Part shown: positions 8,433 through 15,770 of the stretch, piece by piece
Layout: each line of letters begins with the position of its first letter
Numbering within the stretch: position 1 is the first letter of the stretch
NCBI GenBank assembly: GCA_022779465.1
Contig: JALFTB010000033.1
Coordinates: forward strand, 1 to 37,168
DNA length: 37,168 nt
Reading direction: 5' to 3'
Source: CAG-533 sp022779465
Lineage (GTDB): Bacteria > Bacillota_I > Bacilli_A > RF39 > UBA660
The notes under the pieces: generated by a model
Database searches by the model: none
Seen by the model: the letters and a program-made list of their open reading frames with translations, nothing else
What the model was told of the DNA's origin: nothing
Position numbers and translations under genes: made by a program

Positions 8433-8455
8433 AAGACCTTAGTGGTCTTTTTTTA
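8433..8455 (+). terminator. Terminator after galE
   Basis: AAGACC (8433-8438) pairs with GGTCTT (8444-8449), followed by a T-run. Confidence 0.8.
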
Positions 8456-8465
8456 GATTTTTTTA

Positions 8466-8494
8466 TTGCTTTTTAAATGTTATAATAATATACT
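8466..8494 (+). promoter_or_regulatory. Promoter of the interrupted phosphoesterase gene
   Basis: TTGCTT at 8466-8471 and TATACT at 8489-8494 are 17 bases apart. A second -10-like TATAAT at 8481 has no matching -35. Confidence 0.5.
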
Positions 8495-8521
8495 TAAATA
8501 AGGGTAGAAAGGTGGTTTATA

Positions 8522-8668
8522 ATGACTAAAAACAGTGATGTTAAAGTTGATGGACAATTGTTTATTGATGAAGATAGTGTTATAAGATGTGAAGGTGATA
8601 TTACGGAAATATCTGAGTCTAATTTAAGAGAATTTGCCGATATGCTACAATTTGATACTTTAGCTTAG
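8522..8668 (+). pseudogene. N-terminal fragment of the HTH-metallophosphoesterase gene, ended by in-frame TAG
   Basis: The ATG at 8522 follows a strong AAAGGTGG site and a promoter and opens 48 codons ending at TAG 8666-8668. The same frame then continues without another stop through 17 codons to ATG 8720 and the full phosphoesterase. The codons just after the TAG (ECILEDLCRSYNIS...) complete a helix-turn-helix whose counterpart occurs later in the protein. The fragment therefore reads as the true 5' end of the larger gene, cut by a single nonsense codon, rather than an independent small protein. The fragment is acidic, with no membrane or signal segment. A real short leader peptide, readthrough, or a base-call error remain possible. 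Confidence 0.7.
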
Positions 8669-8719
8669 GAGTGTATTTTAGAAGATTTATGTAGATCTTA
8701 TAATATTAGTAGAGAAGAT

Positions 8720-10678
8720 ATGTTTGTGTTAATTCATGAACTTAAAAAGAGAGGTAATAATATTGTTACTTTAAATACGTCGGCTTCTCACGATGGTGAT
8801 GATTTAAAAACACAAGTTACATTAATTCGTAATTTTGGACACGAACAGTTAATAAATGATTTATCTTATAATATTATAGATACTGATGAAAATATTAAGG
8901 TAATGCTTATTTCTGATACAAGATTTGGAAGTATTTATCAACAAACTACTATATTAAATGATATGTATTTAAAGGCGAAAGAAATGGGTGTTAAATATGT
9001 ATTTTTAACTGGTGATGTTGTAGAAGGTATTTATAGAGGTGCTAAAAGTATTTATAATACGACATTACATAAAGATGGTTATGATGATCAAGCTGATTAT
9101 GTAGCAGCTTGTTTTCCAAGGATTCAAGGAATTACAACTTATTTTGTAACGGGTGAGCATGATTTAAGTTTTTTAAAGGGTACTGATAAGGTTGATATTG
9201 GTAAGCTAATTGCTTCTAAGAGAGATGATATGATTTATTTAGGCCCTAAGAGAAAGAAAGTATCTTTTGTAACAGGAGATAGAAGAAGTGGAAGTATTTC
9301 ATTTTATTTACAACATTCTAGTGGTAATGTTCCTTATACAATTAGTTATAAACCACAACAAAAAATATCTTCATTAAGAAATGAAGATAAAACTGATATT
9401 TTAGTTACTAGTCATTTTGCGGCTTGCGATTCGTTTTTAAGAAGAGGGGTAAGAAGCTATCAAGTGCCAACTGTTACAGCAACAACTGATGAAATGAAAG
9501 ATGCTAATACGCCTGTTTATAATACAATTGGTGCTTGGGTAGTTTCTTTAGATAGAGATAAAAAGGGTTCTTTAAAAAGGACTAGTCAAATGTATATTCC
9601 TTATTATAAGACGATTAAAGATGATTATAGAACATTTAAAAAATTAGAGGATTCTGATCATATTTTAGTTCAAGTACCTGAAAAAAGTTTAAAAGATGAT
9701 CGAGATAAGATGTTTAGTCAAATTAGAAATGGTGAAAGTGTTGATAAGATTTGTGAGAGATTAGGTATATCTCAATTGAAGTTTGGCGGTATTGTTGAGG
9801 AGTTAAGACATCGTGGATATGATATTTCAATTGATGAATCTAGTGAAAATAAGGTTGTCATAAAGAAGAATAAGGGTAAAACTAATAAGACTATTAAACC
9901 TAATATTGATGAACTTAAAAAGATTAGACAAGTTTGGATATCAGATACACATTTATGCAATGAAGCTCAACAGTTAAATTTAATTAATAAGATTTATAGA
10001 GAAGCTGCTGAGAGGGGAATAGATACGGTTTTACATTTTGGAGATGTTTTAGATGGAGATTATCATAATAGACCAGAACATCAATATGCTTTGTTTAGAT
10101 TGGGTGCAACTAGACAGTTAGAGTATTTAACTAATTATTATCCAAAAGTTGAAGGAATTGAAACATATTTTATAACGGGTACTCATGATCAAACTCATTG
10201 TAAGAATGGTGGAGTGTTTGTAGGACCAGCGATTGAAGAAAAAAGGCCAGATATGCATTTTCTTGGAGATGATATGGGAATTTATCATCCTCTTTGTAGT
10301 AAGAAAACTTCAATAGAAATGTTTCATCCAGGTGGAGGTTGTTCCTCAAGTTTGTCTTATAAGATGCAAAAATATATTGATAAAATGGAACCGGGTACTA
10401 AACCTAATATTATTGGAAGTGGTCATTTTCATCAAAGTCACATGATGGCTTATCGTAATGTAATTGCTTTTTTAATTCCTTGTTTGACTAGTAAAACTAA
10501 TTTTGCGATTAGACAGGGTTTAGAAAATACGATGGGTGCTTATTTTATTGATATGTATGTTAATGATGATGGTGATATTGAAATGATTGAGTTTGAGGAA
10601 AAGAGATTTACAGAAAAAGATATTAAAAAAGATGATTATATGAAAACTAAACAATTAGTTCTTAAAAAAGATAATTAG
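8720..10678 (+). CDS. Tandem HTH-metallophosphoesterase protein; first phosphoesterase domain degenerate
   Basis: From ATG 8720 the protein is 652 residues. Two calcineurin-like phosphoesterase domains are visible. Domain 1 (about 60-300) has DTR (66-68) where DxH is expected, GDVVEG (98-103), GEHD (145-148) and SHFA instead of GHxH, so metal binding looks lost. Domain 2 (about 402-640) is intact: DTH (409-411), GDVLDG (441-446), GTHD (487-490), H536 and GHFH (568-571). A helix-turn-helix at about 335-368 precedes domain 2, and a similar one straddles the start codon before domain 1, giving [HTH-MPE]x2. It may act on nucleic acid or nucleotides; the substrate is unknown. An in-frame TAG 17 codons upstream separates it from the original start at 8522. 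The Shine-Dalgarno site for ATG 8720 is poor, so expression is uncertain. Confidence 0.8.
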   Translation: MFVLIHELKKRGNNIVTLNTSASHDGDDLKTQVTLIRNFGHEQLINDLSYNIIDTDENIKVMLISDTRFGSIYQQTTILNDMYLKAKEMGVKYVFLTGDVVEGIYRGAKSIYNTTLHKDGYDDQADYVAACFPRIQGITTYFVTGEHDLSFLKGTDKVDIGKLIASKRDDMIYLGPKRKKVSFVTGDRRSGSISFYLQHSSGNVPYTISYKPQQKISSLRNEDKTDILVTSHFAACDSFLRRGVRSYQVPTVTATTDEMKDANTPVYNTIGAWVVSLDRDKKGSLKRTSQMYIPYYKTIKDDYRTFKKLEDSDHILVQVPEKSLKDDRDKMFSQIRNGESVDKICERLGISQLKFGGIVEELRHRGYDISIDESSENKVVIKKNKGKTNKTIKPNIDELKKIRQVWISDTHLCNEAQQLNLINKIYREAAERGIDTVLHFGDVLDGDYHNRPEHQYALFRLGATRQLEYLTNYYPKVEGIETYFITGTHDQTHCKNGGVFVGPAIEEKRPDMHFLGDDMGIYHPLCSKKTSIEMFHPGGGCSSSLSYKMQKYIDKMEPGTKPNIIGSGHFHQSHMMAYRNVIAFLIPCLTSKTNFAIRQGLENTMGAYFIDMYVNDDGDIEMIEFEEKRFTEKDIKKDDYMKTKQLVLKKDN

Positions 10679-10679
10679 A

Positions 10680-10703
10680 AAAAGGCAAATAGTTGCCTTT
10701 TTT
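10680..10703. terminator. Bidirectional terminator between convergent genes
   Basis: AAAGGCAA (10681-10688) pairs with TTGCCTTT (10693-10700), with T on the plus side and an A-run on the other. It serves both the phosphoesterase gene and minus-strand gerM. Confidence 0.85.
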
Positions 10704-11625
10704 ATATGGAGTAGGTTTTATAAGAATTATTAATATTATATATTACTTTATCTACTTTATAATTTTCTTTAATTGATAAATTTATAGAGTAGACGATATT
10801 TTCAATTTGATTATTATTTAATCTATTAAATATTTCTGAGTTCAAGTTAATTAAGATAGTATCTTCAGTTTGTTCGTAGCTCATTTTTTGAACGTCTTTT
10901 AAATAGCTTATTAGGCCGGTTTGATAAACTGATTTAGAGGCTAATTCGTCAATGATTATTTCAATTTTATCTTTATTTTCATTATTTACAATGGTTACTG
11001 GAACATAGTAATAATAATCATTATATTTGGAAAGATAGTAAATAGTGGTTTTATTGGTGCCTTTAATGCTGGTAAAATCATAGATATGATTAATACCATA
11101 AGTTCGATCTAATATAGGGTCTATGTATTTACCACTGTTTGGCAGTTTTGTTAAAATGTTCCCTTCAATATAAATGGATATTTTATTAATGTCTTTAATA
11201 CTAGTAATGGAATAGATGATTGAACTTATTAGTTTTTCTTCATCATCTTCTTTAACGTTAAAAAATTCTTTACTAAAGTTTAGTTTAACTAAGTCTTTAT
11301 CGATACTTACTGATAATAATTTGGTGTTTTGAGGAATTATGGGTTTAAATCCTTCTTTAATATAATTTGATTTATCACTTTTAATTGTTAGATATTTTAT
11401 TATTTCTTTAATTTGTTTTTCTTTTTCTTGTTCATCTAAATATATTGAAACTCTTCCTACATAGTTATTACTATCTAGAAGATAAATAATTGATTCTGGT
11501 TTGGTTGTTATTTTTTCATTTATTTTATTTTCTTTTTCTTTGGTTGGAAAAATCCAGACCATTAATATTATAAATAGGCTTGATATTATTAGAAATAGCC
11601 TTTTTTTAAGCTTATTTTTTAACAT
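10702..11625 (-). CDS. gerM: GerM-like sporulation protein with two GerMN domains
   Basis: The protein has 307 residues with an N-terminal membrane anchor (about 9-27) and two GerMN-type beta-alpha domains (about 45-165 and 175-300). Each contains a V.L.FS-type strand followed by an I.SI.YSI/IVYSINLSI helix. In B. subtilis, GerM is a lipoprotein that helps assemble the SpoIIIAH-SpoIIQ channel between mother cell and forespore. Here no lipobox Cys is visible, so it would be held by the uncleaved helix. A strong GGAGG site lies upstream. gerE is immediately upstream on the same strand, as in the B. subtilis gerE-racE-gerM region, which supports the call. A terminator separates them, and a TATACT-like -10 lies in the short gap. 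Confidence 0.8.
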   Translation of the reverse strand: MLKNKLKKRLFLIISSLFIILMVWIFPTKEKENKINEKITTKPESIIYLLDSNNYVGRVSIYLDEQEKEKQIKEIIKYLTIKSDKSNYIKEGFKPIIPQNTKLLSVSIDKDLVKLNFSKEFFNVKEDDEEKLISSIIYSITSIKDINKISIYIEGNILTKLPNSGKYIDPILDRTYGINHIYDFTSIKGTNKTTIYYLSKYNDYYYYVPVTIVNNENKDKIEIIIDELASKSVYQTGLISYLKDVQKMSYEQTEDTILINLNSEIFNRLNNNQIENIVYSINLSIKENYKVDKVIYNINNSYKTYSI

Positions 11626-11655
11626 TTTACCTCCATTTAAGTATATTCTAATGGA

Positions 11656-11684
11656 ATTAAAAAAAGTCGCTTTAAAACGACTTA
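11656..11684 (-). terminator. Terminator after gerE
   Basis: Read on the minus strand, AAGTCGT and GCGACTT form a stem followed by seven T. The stem begins within the gerE stop codon. Confidence 0.8.
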
Positions 11685-11888
11685 TAATGAAATTTCACCT
11701 AATTTAATTAATTCTAATATAGCAATTGAACGATTCTTAACATTTAGTTTTTGCATTACATTGGAAATGTGATTTCTAACTGTTTTTTGACTAATACCTA
11801 GATAGTTACTGATTTCATCGGTGCTTTTATTAAGTACTAGTAGTTCAAATATTTCTTTTTCTCTATTAGTAAGTATACTTTTTTGCAT
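11682..11888 (-). CDS. gerE: GerE, late mother-cell sporulation regulator
   Basis: This 68-residue LuxR/GerE-type helix-turn-helix protein spans almost nothing but the DNA-binding domain, as B. subtilis GerE (74 residues) does. Shared signatures include LTNREKEIFELLV, KTVRNHISN, MQKLNVKNRS and the LGE near the C-terminus. GerE acts with sigma-K to switch spore-coat genes in the mother cell. A GTGAGG site precedes the ATG, and a sigma-K-type promoter lies just upstream. It sits between spoIIIAH and gerM, all on the minus strand. A generic LuxR-family regulator is possible, but the length, the match and the neighbours favour GerE. Confidence 0.9.
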   Translation of the reverse strand: MQKSILTNREKEIFELLVLNKSTDEISNYLGISQKTVRNHISNVMQKLNVKNRSIAILELIKLGEISL

Positions 11889-11917
11889 TTTAACCTCACT
11901 TTCAGTATCTTCACTGA

Positions 11918-11944
11918 TATTTTATGAAAAAGAAACTTTTTAGT
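11918..11944 (-). promoter_or_regulatory. Sigma-K-type promoter of gerE
   Basis: On the minus strand, CATAAAATA (11926-11918) matches the sigma-K -10 consensus CATAnnnTA exactly. AC (11944-11943) lies 16 bases upstream at the -35 position. The predicted start is near 11911, giving a leader of about 24 bases with the GTGAGG site. In B. subtilis, gerE is transcribed by sigma-K. The -10 also fits the sigma-E consensus, but no sigma-E -35 is visible. Confidence 0.65.
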
Positions 11945-11958
11945 GAGGAAATAAGTAA

Positions 11959-12453
11959 TTATTGATATTTAACAGTAATATATTTTTTTTCTTTAAATTC
12001 TTTTTGTATTGTTCTGATAATATTGTTAGCTTCTTTATATGATGATTTTTTAGAAGATAGGGTAACTGATATCTGATCGTCTTTGATTTTAATGAAACTC
12101 TTAATGTTATGGGTATCTAAAATAATCTTTTCTAAAACATCTTCTTTGCCTTTGTTATAGTTAATATTTTGAATTTTCTCATAAGCATTACTTTTTTCTT
12201 CAGCATTAGAATTTTTATCAATTAATTTTGATTCTAATTCATTCATTTCTTTTAGAACTGCTTCATCATCTTCAATTCTAAGAGTTGCTAAAGAATCATT
12301 AGCATCAATTTTAGTTTCAGTTTTTTCACTACTTGTTTTTTCAGATTCAATCAAAGAAGAAAGAGAAGCTTCAGGCATTGCAATATAATATACAGATAAT
12401 ACTAGAATAAGACTAAATAAGGTTAAAAACCATAATTTTTGTTTATTAATCAT
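11959..12453 (-). CDS. spoIIIAH: SpoIIIAH, sporulation channel protein
   Basis: This 164-residue protein begins with a cytoplasmic MINKQKLWFLTL followed by a membrane helix (about 7-27, ending SVYYIAMPE), the hallmark N-terminus of SpoIIIAH. A charged, coiled-coil-prone region follows, then a C-terminal domain of the YscJ/FliF-like ring-building fold (about 85-164, with HNIKSFIKIKDDQISVTL). In B. subtilis it pairs with forespore SpoIIQ to form the feeding channel. Here it stands alone: no spoIIIAA-AG genes adjoin it. Only gerE and gerM follow, and an 18-codon ORF precedes it by 46 bases. A GGAGG site lies upstream. Confidence 0.88.
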   Translation of the reverse strand: MINKQKLWFLTLFSLILVLSVYYIAMPEASLSSLIESEKTSSEKTETKIDANDSLATLRIEDDEAVLKEMNELESKLIDKNSNAEEKSNAYEKIQNINYNKGKEDVLEKIILDTHNIKSFIKIKDDQISVTLSSKKSSYKEANNIIRTIQKEFKEKKYITVKYQ

Positions 12454-12499
12454 ATATCCTCCAATTAATAAATTATATTAAATTAGATTTATTTTATTA

Positions 12500-12556
12500 C
12501 TATATAATCCATCTTAGGATATCAAGCATAATTCTTAAGAAATATCTAAATCTCAT
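12500..12556 (-). CDS. Possible 18-residue basic amphipathic peptide upstream of spoIIIAH
   Basis: A minus-strand ORF encodes MRFRYFLRIMLDILRWII and stops at TAG, 46 bases before spoIIIAH. The sequence AAAGGATTAAA immediately precedes the ATG, a normal Shine-Dalgarno spacing in this genome. The peptide alternates Arg with bulky hydrophobics and could form a membrane-surface helix, reminiscent in style but not sequence of SpoVM. It could be a sporulation micropeptide, a leader peptide regulating spoIIIAH, or chance. No family is recognised. Confidence 0.4.
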   Translation of the reverse strand: MRFRYFLRIMLDILRWII

Positions 12557-12679
12557 TTTAATCCTTTCTAATTTGGCTTACTTATTATTTATATTAAACT
12601 TTTTATAAGCATTTCCTTTTTATTTTTCTTAAAAGTTGATTATTTCTTGAGAAAATAGTATATTTAATATGAGGTTAAT

Positions 12680-13366
12680 ATGAGACAGTTATATATTTAC
12701 TTAATGTTTTTAATCATTTATTCTTTTTTAGGATATATATATGAAGTCTTTTATCAAAGGATTATTTTTAAAAAATGGGTTAATCCTGGTTTTTTACATG
12801 GACCTTATTTTATAGTTAGAGGATTATTTTCACTTGTTGTAATTTATTTATTAAACGGATATTATAATGATCCTTTAGTTATTTTTGTATTTGGGTGTAT
12901 TATTTCAAGTTTATTTGAATATTATACGAGTTATTTACTTGAAAGGGTTTTTAAGTGTAAATTTTGGGATTATAGTGGATATAAATATAATGTTAATGGA
13001 AGAATTAATATTAATAAGAATATTTTAGATGGATTATTAGCTTTAGTTATTATTTATTGTTTAAATCCTTTATTAAAATATGTTTTTAGTTTTGTTGATA
13101 CTTTATATTTAAAATATATTAGTTTAGGATTGTTATTAATTATATTACTTGATTTTATATTTAGTTTCTTTGAAGCTAAGAGAATATGTGATATTGCTAA
13201 TCATATGGAATTAATATTGAATGAGTATGTTAAAAATAAAAATATCAAGCTTAATAAAATTAAGATGAGATTAATATATGCTTATCCATATTTAATTAAT
13301 AATGATAGGGTTGTTAAAAGACTTTATAAGTTAAAAAAAGATTTTTCAAAAAGAAAGAATTTGTAA
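12680..13366 (+). CDS. Putative ABC-transporter type IV (CmpB-like) membrane protein
   Basis: The 228-residue protein has about five transmembrane helices, with N-terminal family signatures: FLGYIYEVFYQ, N-PGFLHGPYFIVRG, a central SSLFEYYTSYLLERVF, then FWDYS and N-NGRI. These match the CmpB/DUF1113 family (PF06541), often annotated as putative ABC-transporter type IV; its function is not established. The C-terminus is a basic cytoplasmic tail. It is transcribed alone and ends in its own strong terminator before the bacteriocin genes, so an immunity role is only a loose possibility from proximity. A GAGGT site precedes the ATG. Confidence 0.8.
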   Translation: MRQLYIYLMFLIIYSFLGYIYEVFYQRIIFKKWVNPGFLHGPYFIVRGLFSLVVIYLLNGYYNDPLVIFVFGCIISSLFEYYTSYLLERVFKCKFWDYSGYKYNVNGRININKNILDGLLALVIIYCLNPLLKYVFSFVDTLYLKYISLGLLLIILLDFIFSFFEAKRICDIANHMELILNEYVKNKNIKLNKIKMRLIYAYPYLINNDRVVKRLYKLKKDFSKRKNL

Positions 13367-13390
13367 TTATTTTTACAGATTCTTTTTCTT
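13354..13390 (+). terminator. Terminator before the bacteriocin operon
   Basis: A 13-base stem (13354-13366 with 13373-13385, one G-T wobble) overlaps the 3' end of the CmpB-like gene, with T-rich sequence after it. I see no convincing promoter in the 75 bases from here to 13462. Confidence 0.75.
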
Positions 13391-13461
13391 TTCCACATTT
13401 TTATTTTTTTTAAAGGAAATTTTTATCTTTTCGTTAAAAGAAATAGTGAAGGGTGAAAAAG

Positions 13462-15453
13462 ATGAATAAGATAATTATAAGACAAGATGATGAAGCAGAT
13501 TGTGGTGCTTGTTCTTTATATTCTATTATTTCATATTTTAAAGGCTTTGTGCCTTTAGAAGTAATAAAGTATGATACGATAACAAGTAAAAGTGGAACAA
13601 CGTTCTTAAACCTTAAAAATGCAGGAATAAAGTATGGGTTTGATGTTTATGGTTTTAATGGTGAAATTAATAATAAATGTTTACCTTGTATTATTCAAAC
13701 TAAAATAAATGGTTATAATCATTTTATAGTGGTTTATGAAATACATAGAGATTATTATTTATGTATGGATCCAGCTAAAGGTATGGTGAAGATTAAGCTA
13801 GATGATTTTAATAAAATGTTTACTGGCAATATTTTAAAATTTACCCCAATTAATAATATAGTTAAATATAAAAAGAATAATTATTTTATAAATTATTTAT
13901 ATTCTTTATTTAAAGAGAATATAAGAACTATTATATTAATTATAGTTTTAAGTGTATTATTCGTTTTTTCTAGTTATGTTGGTACTTATATATTAAAGTC
14001 ATTAATTAGTAATTATAGTTTGCTGTTGTTATCTTTTTATGTTTTATTATCTTCTTTAAAAGTTTTTTTAGATTATTTTAAAAATTATTATTTGGCTTAC
14101 TTAAATTTTAATATTAATACTAAAATAATTTATGGTTATCTTAAACATTATTTTAAATTACCCTTTAAATATATTCAGTTAAAAAATCCTGGGGATATAA
14201 TTTCTCGAATTAATGACATTAATAGTTTTAAAGATTTCTTTGGTAAGGAATTAGTTAATATGCTTTTATATTTTATATTTTTTATAGGAACTTTAATAAT
14301 AATTGCTTGTTATAATTATTATTTAAGTTTAATTATTATGTTTATTACAATAGTTTTATTAATGATAGGGATTATTCTTAGTAAAAAGTATAATAAATAT
14401 TATTATGAAGTTATCGATAGTGAAAATAGTTTTATGAATTTAAATATTGAGTATATTAATAAAATTAAAGTTATTAAAAATATGAGAAAAGAAGATTTAT
14501 TTTTAAAGAAAGTGAATGATTCTTCGGTATCTAATTATAGTAATTATTTTAATTTAGAATGTAAGATTAATAATTATAATTTTATTTTAGGTATTTATAA
14601 TGTATTATTATTTGTTATTTCTTTTGTATTTTTGCTTTATAGTAAGAGTTTGATTTCTAATATTTTTATGATTTATATATTTTTAAATTATTATTATGAA
14701 AGTGTTAGTTATTATTATTCTTTATTGCCTAGTTTTATTTATTTTAAGAATGTTTTATCAAGAATTAATGCTATTTATTATTTAAAAGATAAATGTTTCT
14801 TAAAGCCTTTAAAATTAACTAATTATGATATATGTATTAATAACTTATCTTATAGTATTAATAATAAGTCTATATATAATAATTTTAATTTAAAGATTAG
14901 AATGGGTGAGAAGATTTTACTTTTAGGTGAAAATGGAAGTGGTAAAAGTACTTTATTTAATTTATTAGTAAAGAATATAGATAATTACAAAGGGAATATT
15001 TTAATTGGAAGAAATGATTTAAGACGAATAAGATATGAAGATTTAGATAATTTTATTAGTTATGTATCTCAAGAAAATACTATTTTTAATGATACTTTTT
15101 TAAATAACATTATATTAGATAATAAATATGATGAATATAAATTTAAGTTAATACTTAATTTAGTTGATTTAGATGGTTTTATTAAAAATAGATATGATAA
15201 TTATGAATTTGTAATTAGAGATAATATAAGTGGTGGTGAAAGACAAAAAATAATTTTAGCTAGAACATTATATCAAGATTTTAATATTTTACTTTTAGAT
15301 GAAGCTATGAGTGAAATAAGTAAATATTCTAGAATGAAGATAGTTAATAATATTAATAACTATTTTAAGAATAAGACTATTATTTACATAAGTCATTATT
15401 ATGAAAAATATCCCTTTGATAAGGTGATTAATTTAACTGATAGAAAGGAGTAA
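13462..15453 (+). CDS. Peptidase-containing ABC exporter of double-glycine bacteriocins
   Basis: This 663-residue PCAT-type transporter exports peptides and removes their leaders at the membrane. An N-terminal C39 cysteine protease (about 1-125) has Q8, nucleophile C14 (DCGACSL), H87 (NHFIV) and D103 (MDP), a complete active site. A six-helix exporter domain follows (about 135-420). The ATPase (about 445-660) has Walker A GENGSGKST, signature SGGERQ, Walker B ILLLDEA and the H-loop ISH. ATG 13462 follows GAAGGGTGA; an in-frame GTG at 13453 overlaps that site and is rejected. Two precursor peptides with cognate GG leaders follow 5 bases downstream. No accessory HlyD-like protein, immunity or sensor gene is seen. 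Confidence 0.93.
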   Translation: MNKIIIRQDDEADCGACSLYSIISYFKGFVPLEVIKYDTITSKSGTTFLNLKNAGIKYGFDVYGFNGEINNKCLPCIIQTKINGYNHFIVVYEIHRDYYLCMDPAKGMVKIKLDDFNKMFTGNILKFTPINNIVKYKKNNYFINYLYSLFKENIRTIILIIVLSVLFVFSSYVGTYILKSLISNYSLLLLSFYVLLSSLKVFLDYFKNYYLAYLNFNINTKIIYGYLKHYFKLPFKYIQLKNPGDIISRINDINSFKDFFGKELVNMLLYFIFFIGTLIIIACYNYYLSLIIMFITIVLLMIGIILSKKYNKYYYEVIDSENSFMNLNIEYINKIKVIKNMRKEDLFLKKVNDSSVSNYSNYFNLECKINNYNFILGIYNVLLFVISFVFLLYSKSLISNIFMIYIFLNYYYESVSYYYSLLPSFIYFKNVLSRINAIYYLKDKCFLKPLKLTNYDICINNLSYSINNKSIYNNFNLKIRMGEKILLLGENGSGKSTLFNLLVKNIDNYKGNILIGRNDLRRIRYEDLDNFISYVSQENTIFNDTFLNNIILDNKYDEYKFKLILNLVDLDGFIKNRYDNYEFVIRDNISGGERQKIILARTLYQDFNILLLDEAMSEISKYSRMKIVNNINNYFKNKTIIYISHYYEKYPFDKVINLTDRKE

Positions 15454-15457
15454 GATA

Positions 15458-15595
15458 ATGCTTACTAATAAGGAACTTGATCAAATTGATGGTGGAGCAG
15501 TAAGATGGGGAATTGGAATAGCTATTGGTTCTGTAATTACTTTATTAATTGGTATTATTGATGGATATTTACGTCCGCTTAAATGTAATAATTAA
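15458..15595 (+). CDS. Bacteriocin precursor A (class IIb-like, double-glycine leader)
   Basis: This is a 45-residue peptide. The 13-residue leader MLTNKELDQIDGG fits the ELxxIxGG consensus cut by C39 exporters. The predicted 32-residue core (residues 14-45) starts AVRWGIG, is hydrophobic with interspersed Gly, and holds two GxxxG motifs (core 7-11 and 19-23). It ends with Arg, Lys and a single Cys at core position 30. These traits match one half of a class IIb two-peptide bacteriocin, whose partners pack through GxxxG helices in the target membrane. A strong AAAGGAG site lies between the exporter stop and this ATG. The next peptide overlaps its stop codon. Confidence 0.85.
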   Translation: MLTNKELDQIDGGAVRWGIGIAIGSVITLLIGIIDGYLRPLKCNN

Positions 15596-15741
15596 TGAAG
15601 GATGAAGAATTAGCTAACATTAGTGGTGGACTTAATGGGACTATTATTAATGCAATAAGTAGACTTATTTCAACTTTACTTGAATTAGGTAGAACTATTG
15701 GGTCTTCACTTAATAGATTTAAGCATAAAAATAAATGTTAG
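15595..15741 (+). CDS. Bacteriocin precursor B (class IIb-like, double-glycine leader)
   Basis: This is a 48-residue peptide. The 12-residue leader MKDEELANISGG again fits ELxxIxGG. The 36-residue core (residues 13-48) is amphipathic, with a GxxxG (core 20-24), an SxxxS (core 10-14), and a cationic tail ending in Cys at the last position. The ATG overlaps the preceding stop (TAATG) and has no good Shine-Dalgarno site of its own, which implies translational coupling and roughly equal supply of the two peptides, as expected for a two-peptide bacteriocin. No immunity gene follows; the next gene is cca with its own promoter. No close named homologue is recognised. Confidence 0.83.
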   Translation: MKDEELANISGGLNGTIINAISRLISTLLELGRTIGSSLNRFKHKNKC

Positions 15742-15770
15742 TTCACAAAGTAATTTTTATTTGGTATACT
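15742..15770 (+). promoter_or_regulatory. Promoter of cca-dnaD-nth
   Basis: TTCACA at 15742-15747 and TATACT at 15765-15770 are 17 bases apart. The -35 follows directly on the stop codon of bacteriocin precursor B. Confidence 0.6.

Noticed and set aside
8522..10678. Amber recoding (TAG as Gln) to explain the interrupted gene
   Set aside because: Other genes in the window end normally in TAG (xerD, galE, bacteriocin B, the alpha/beta hydrolase), so TAG is a functional stop and general recoding is unlikely.
12680..13366. CmpB-like gene as the bacteriocin immunity gene
   Set aside because: It has a family of its own, its own terminator and no sequence hint of immunity; proximity alone is not enough to call it.
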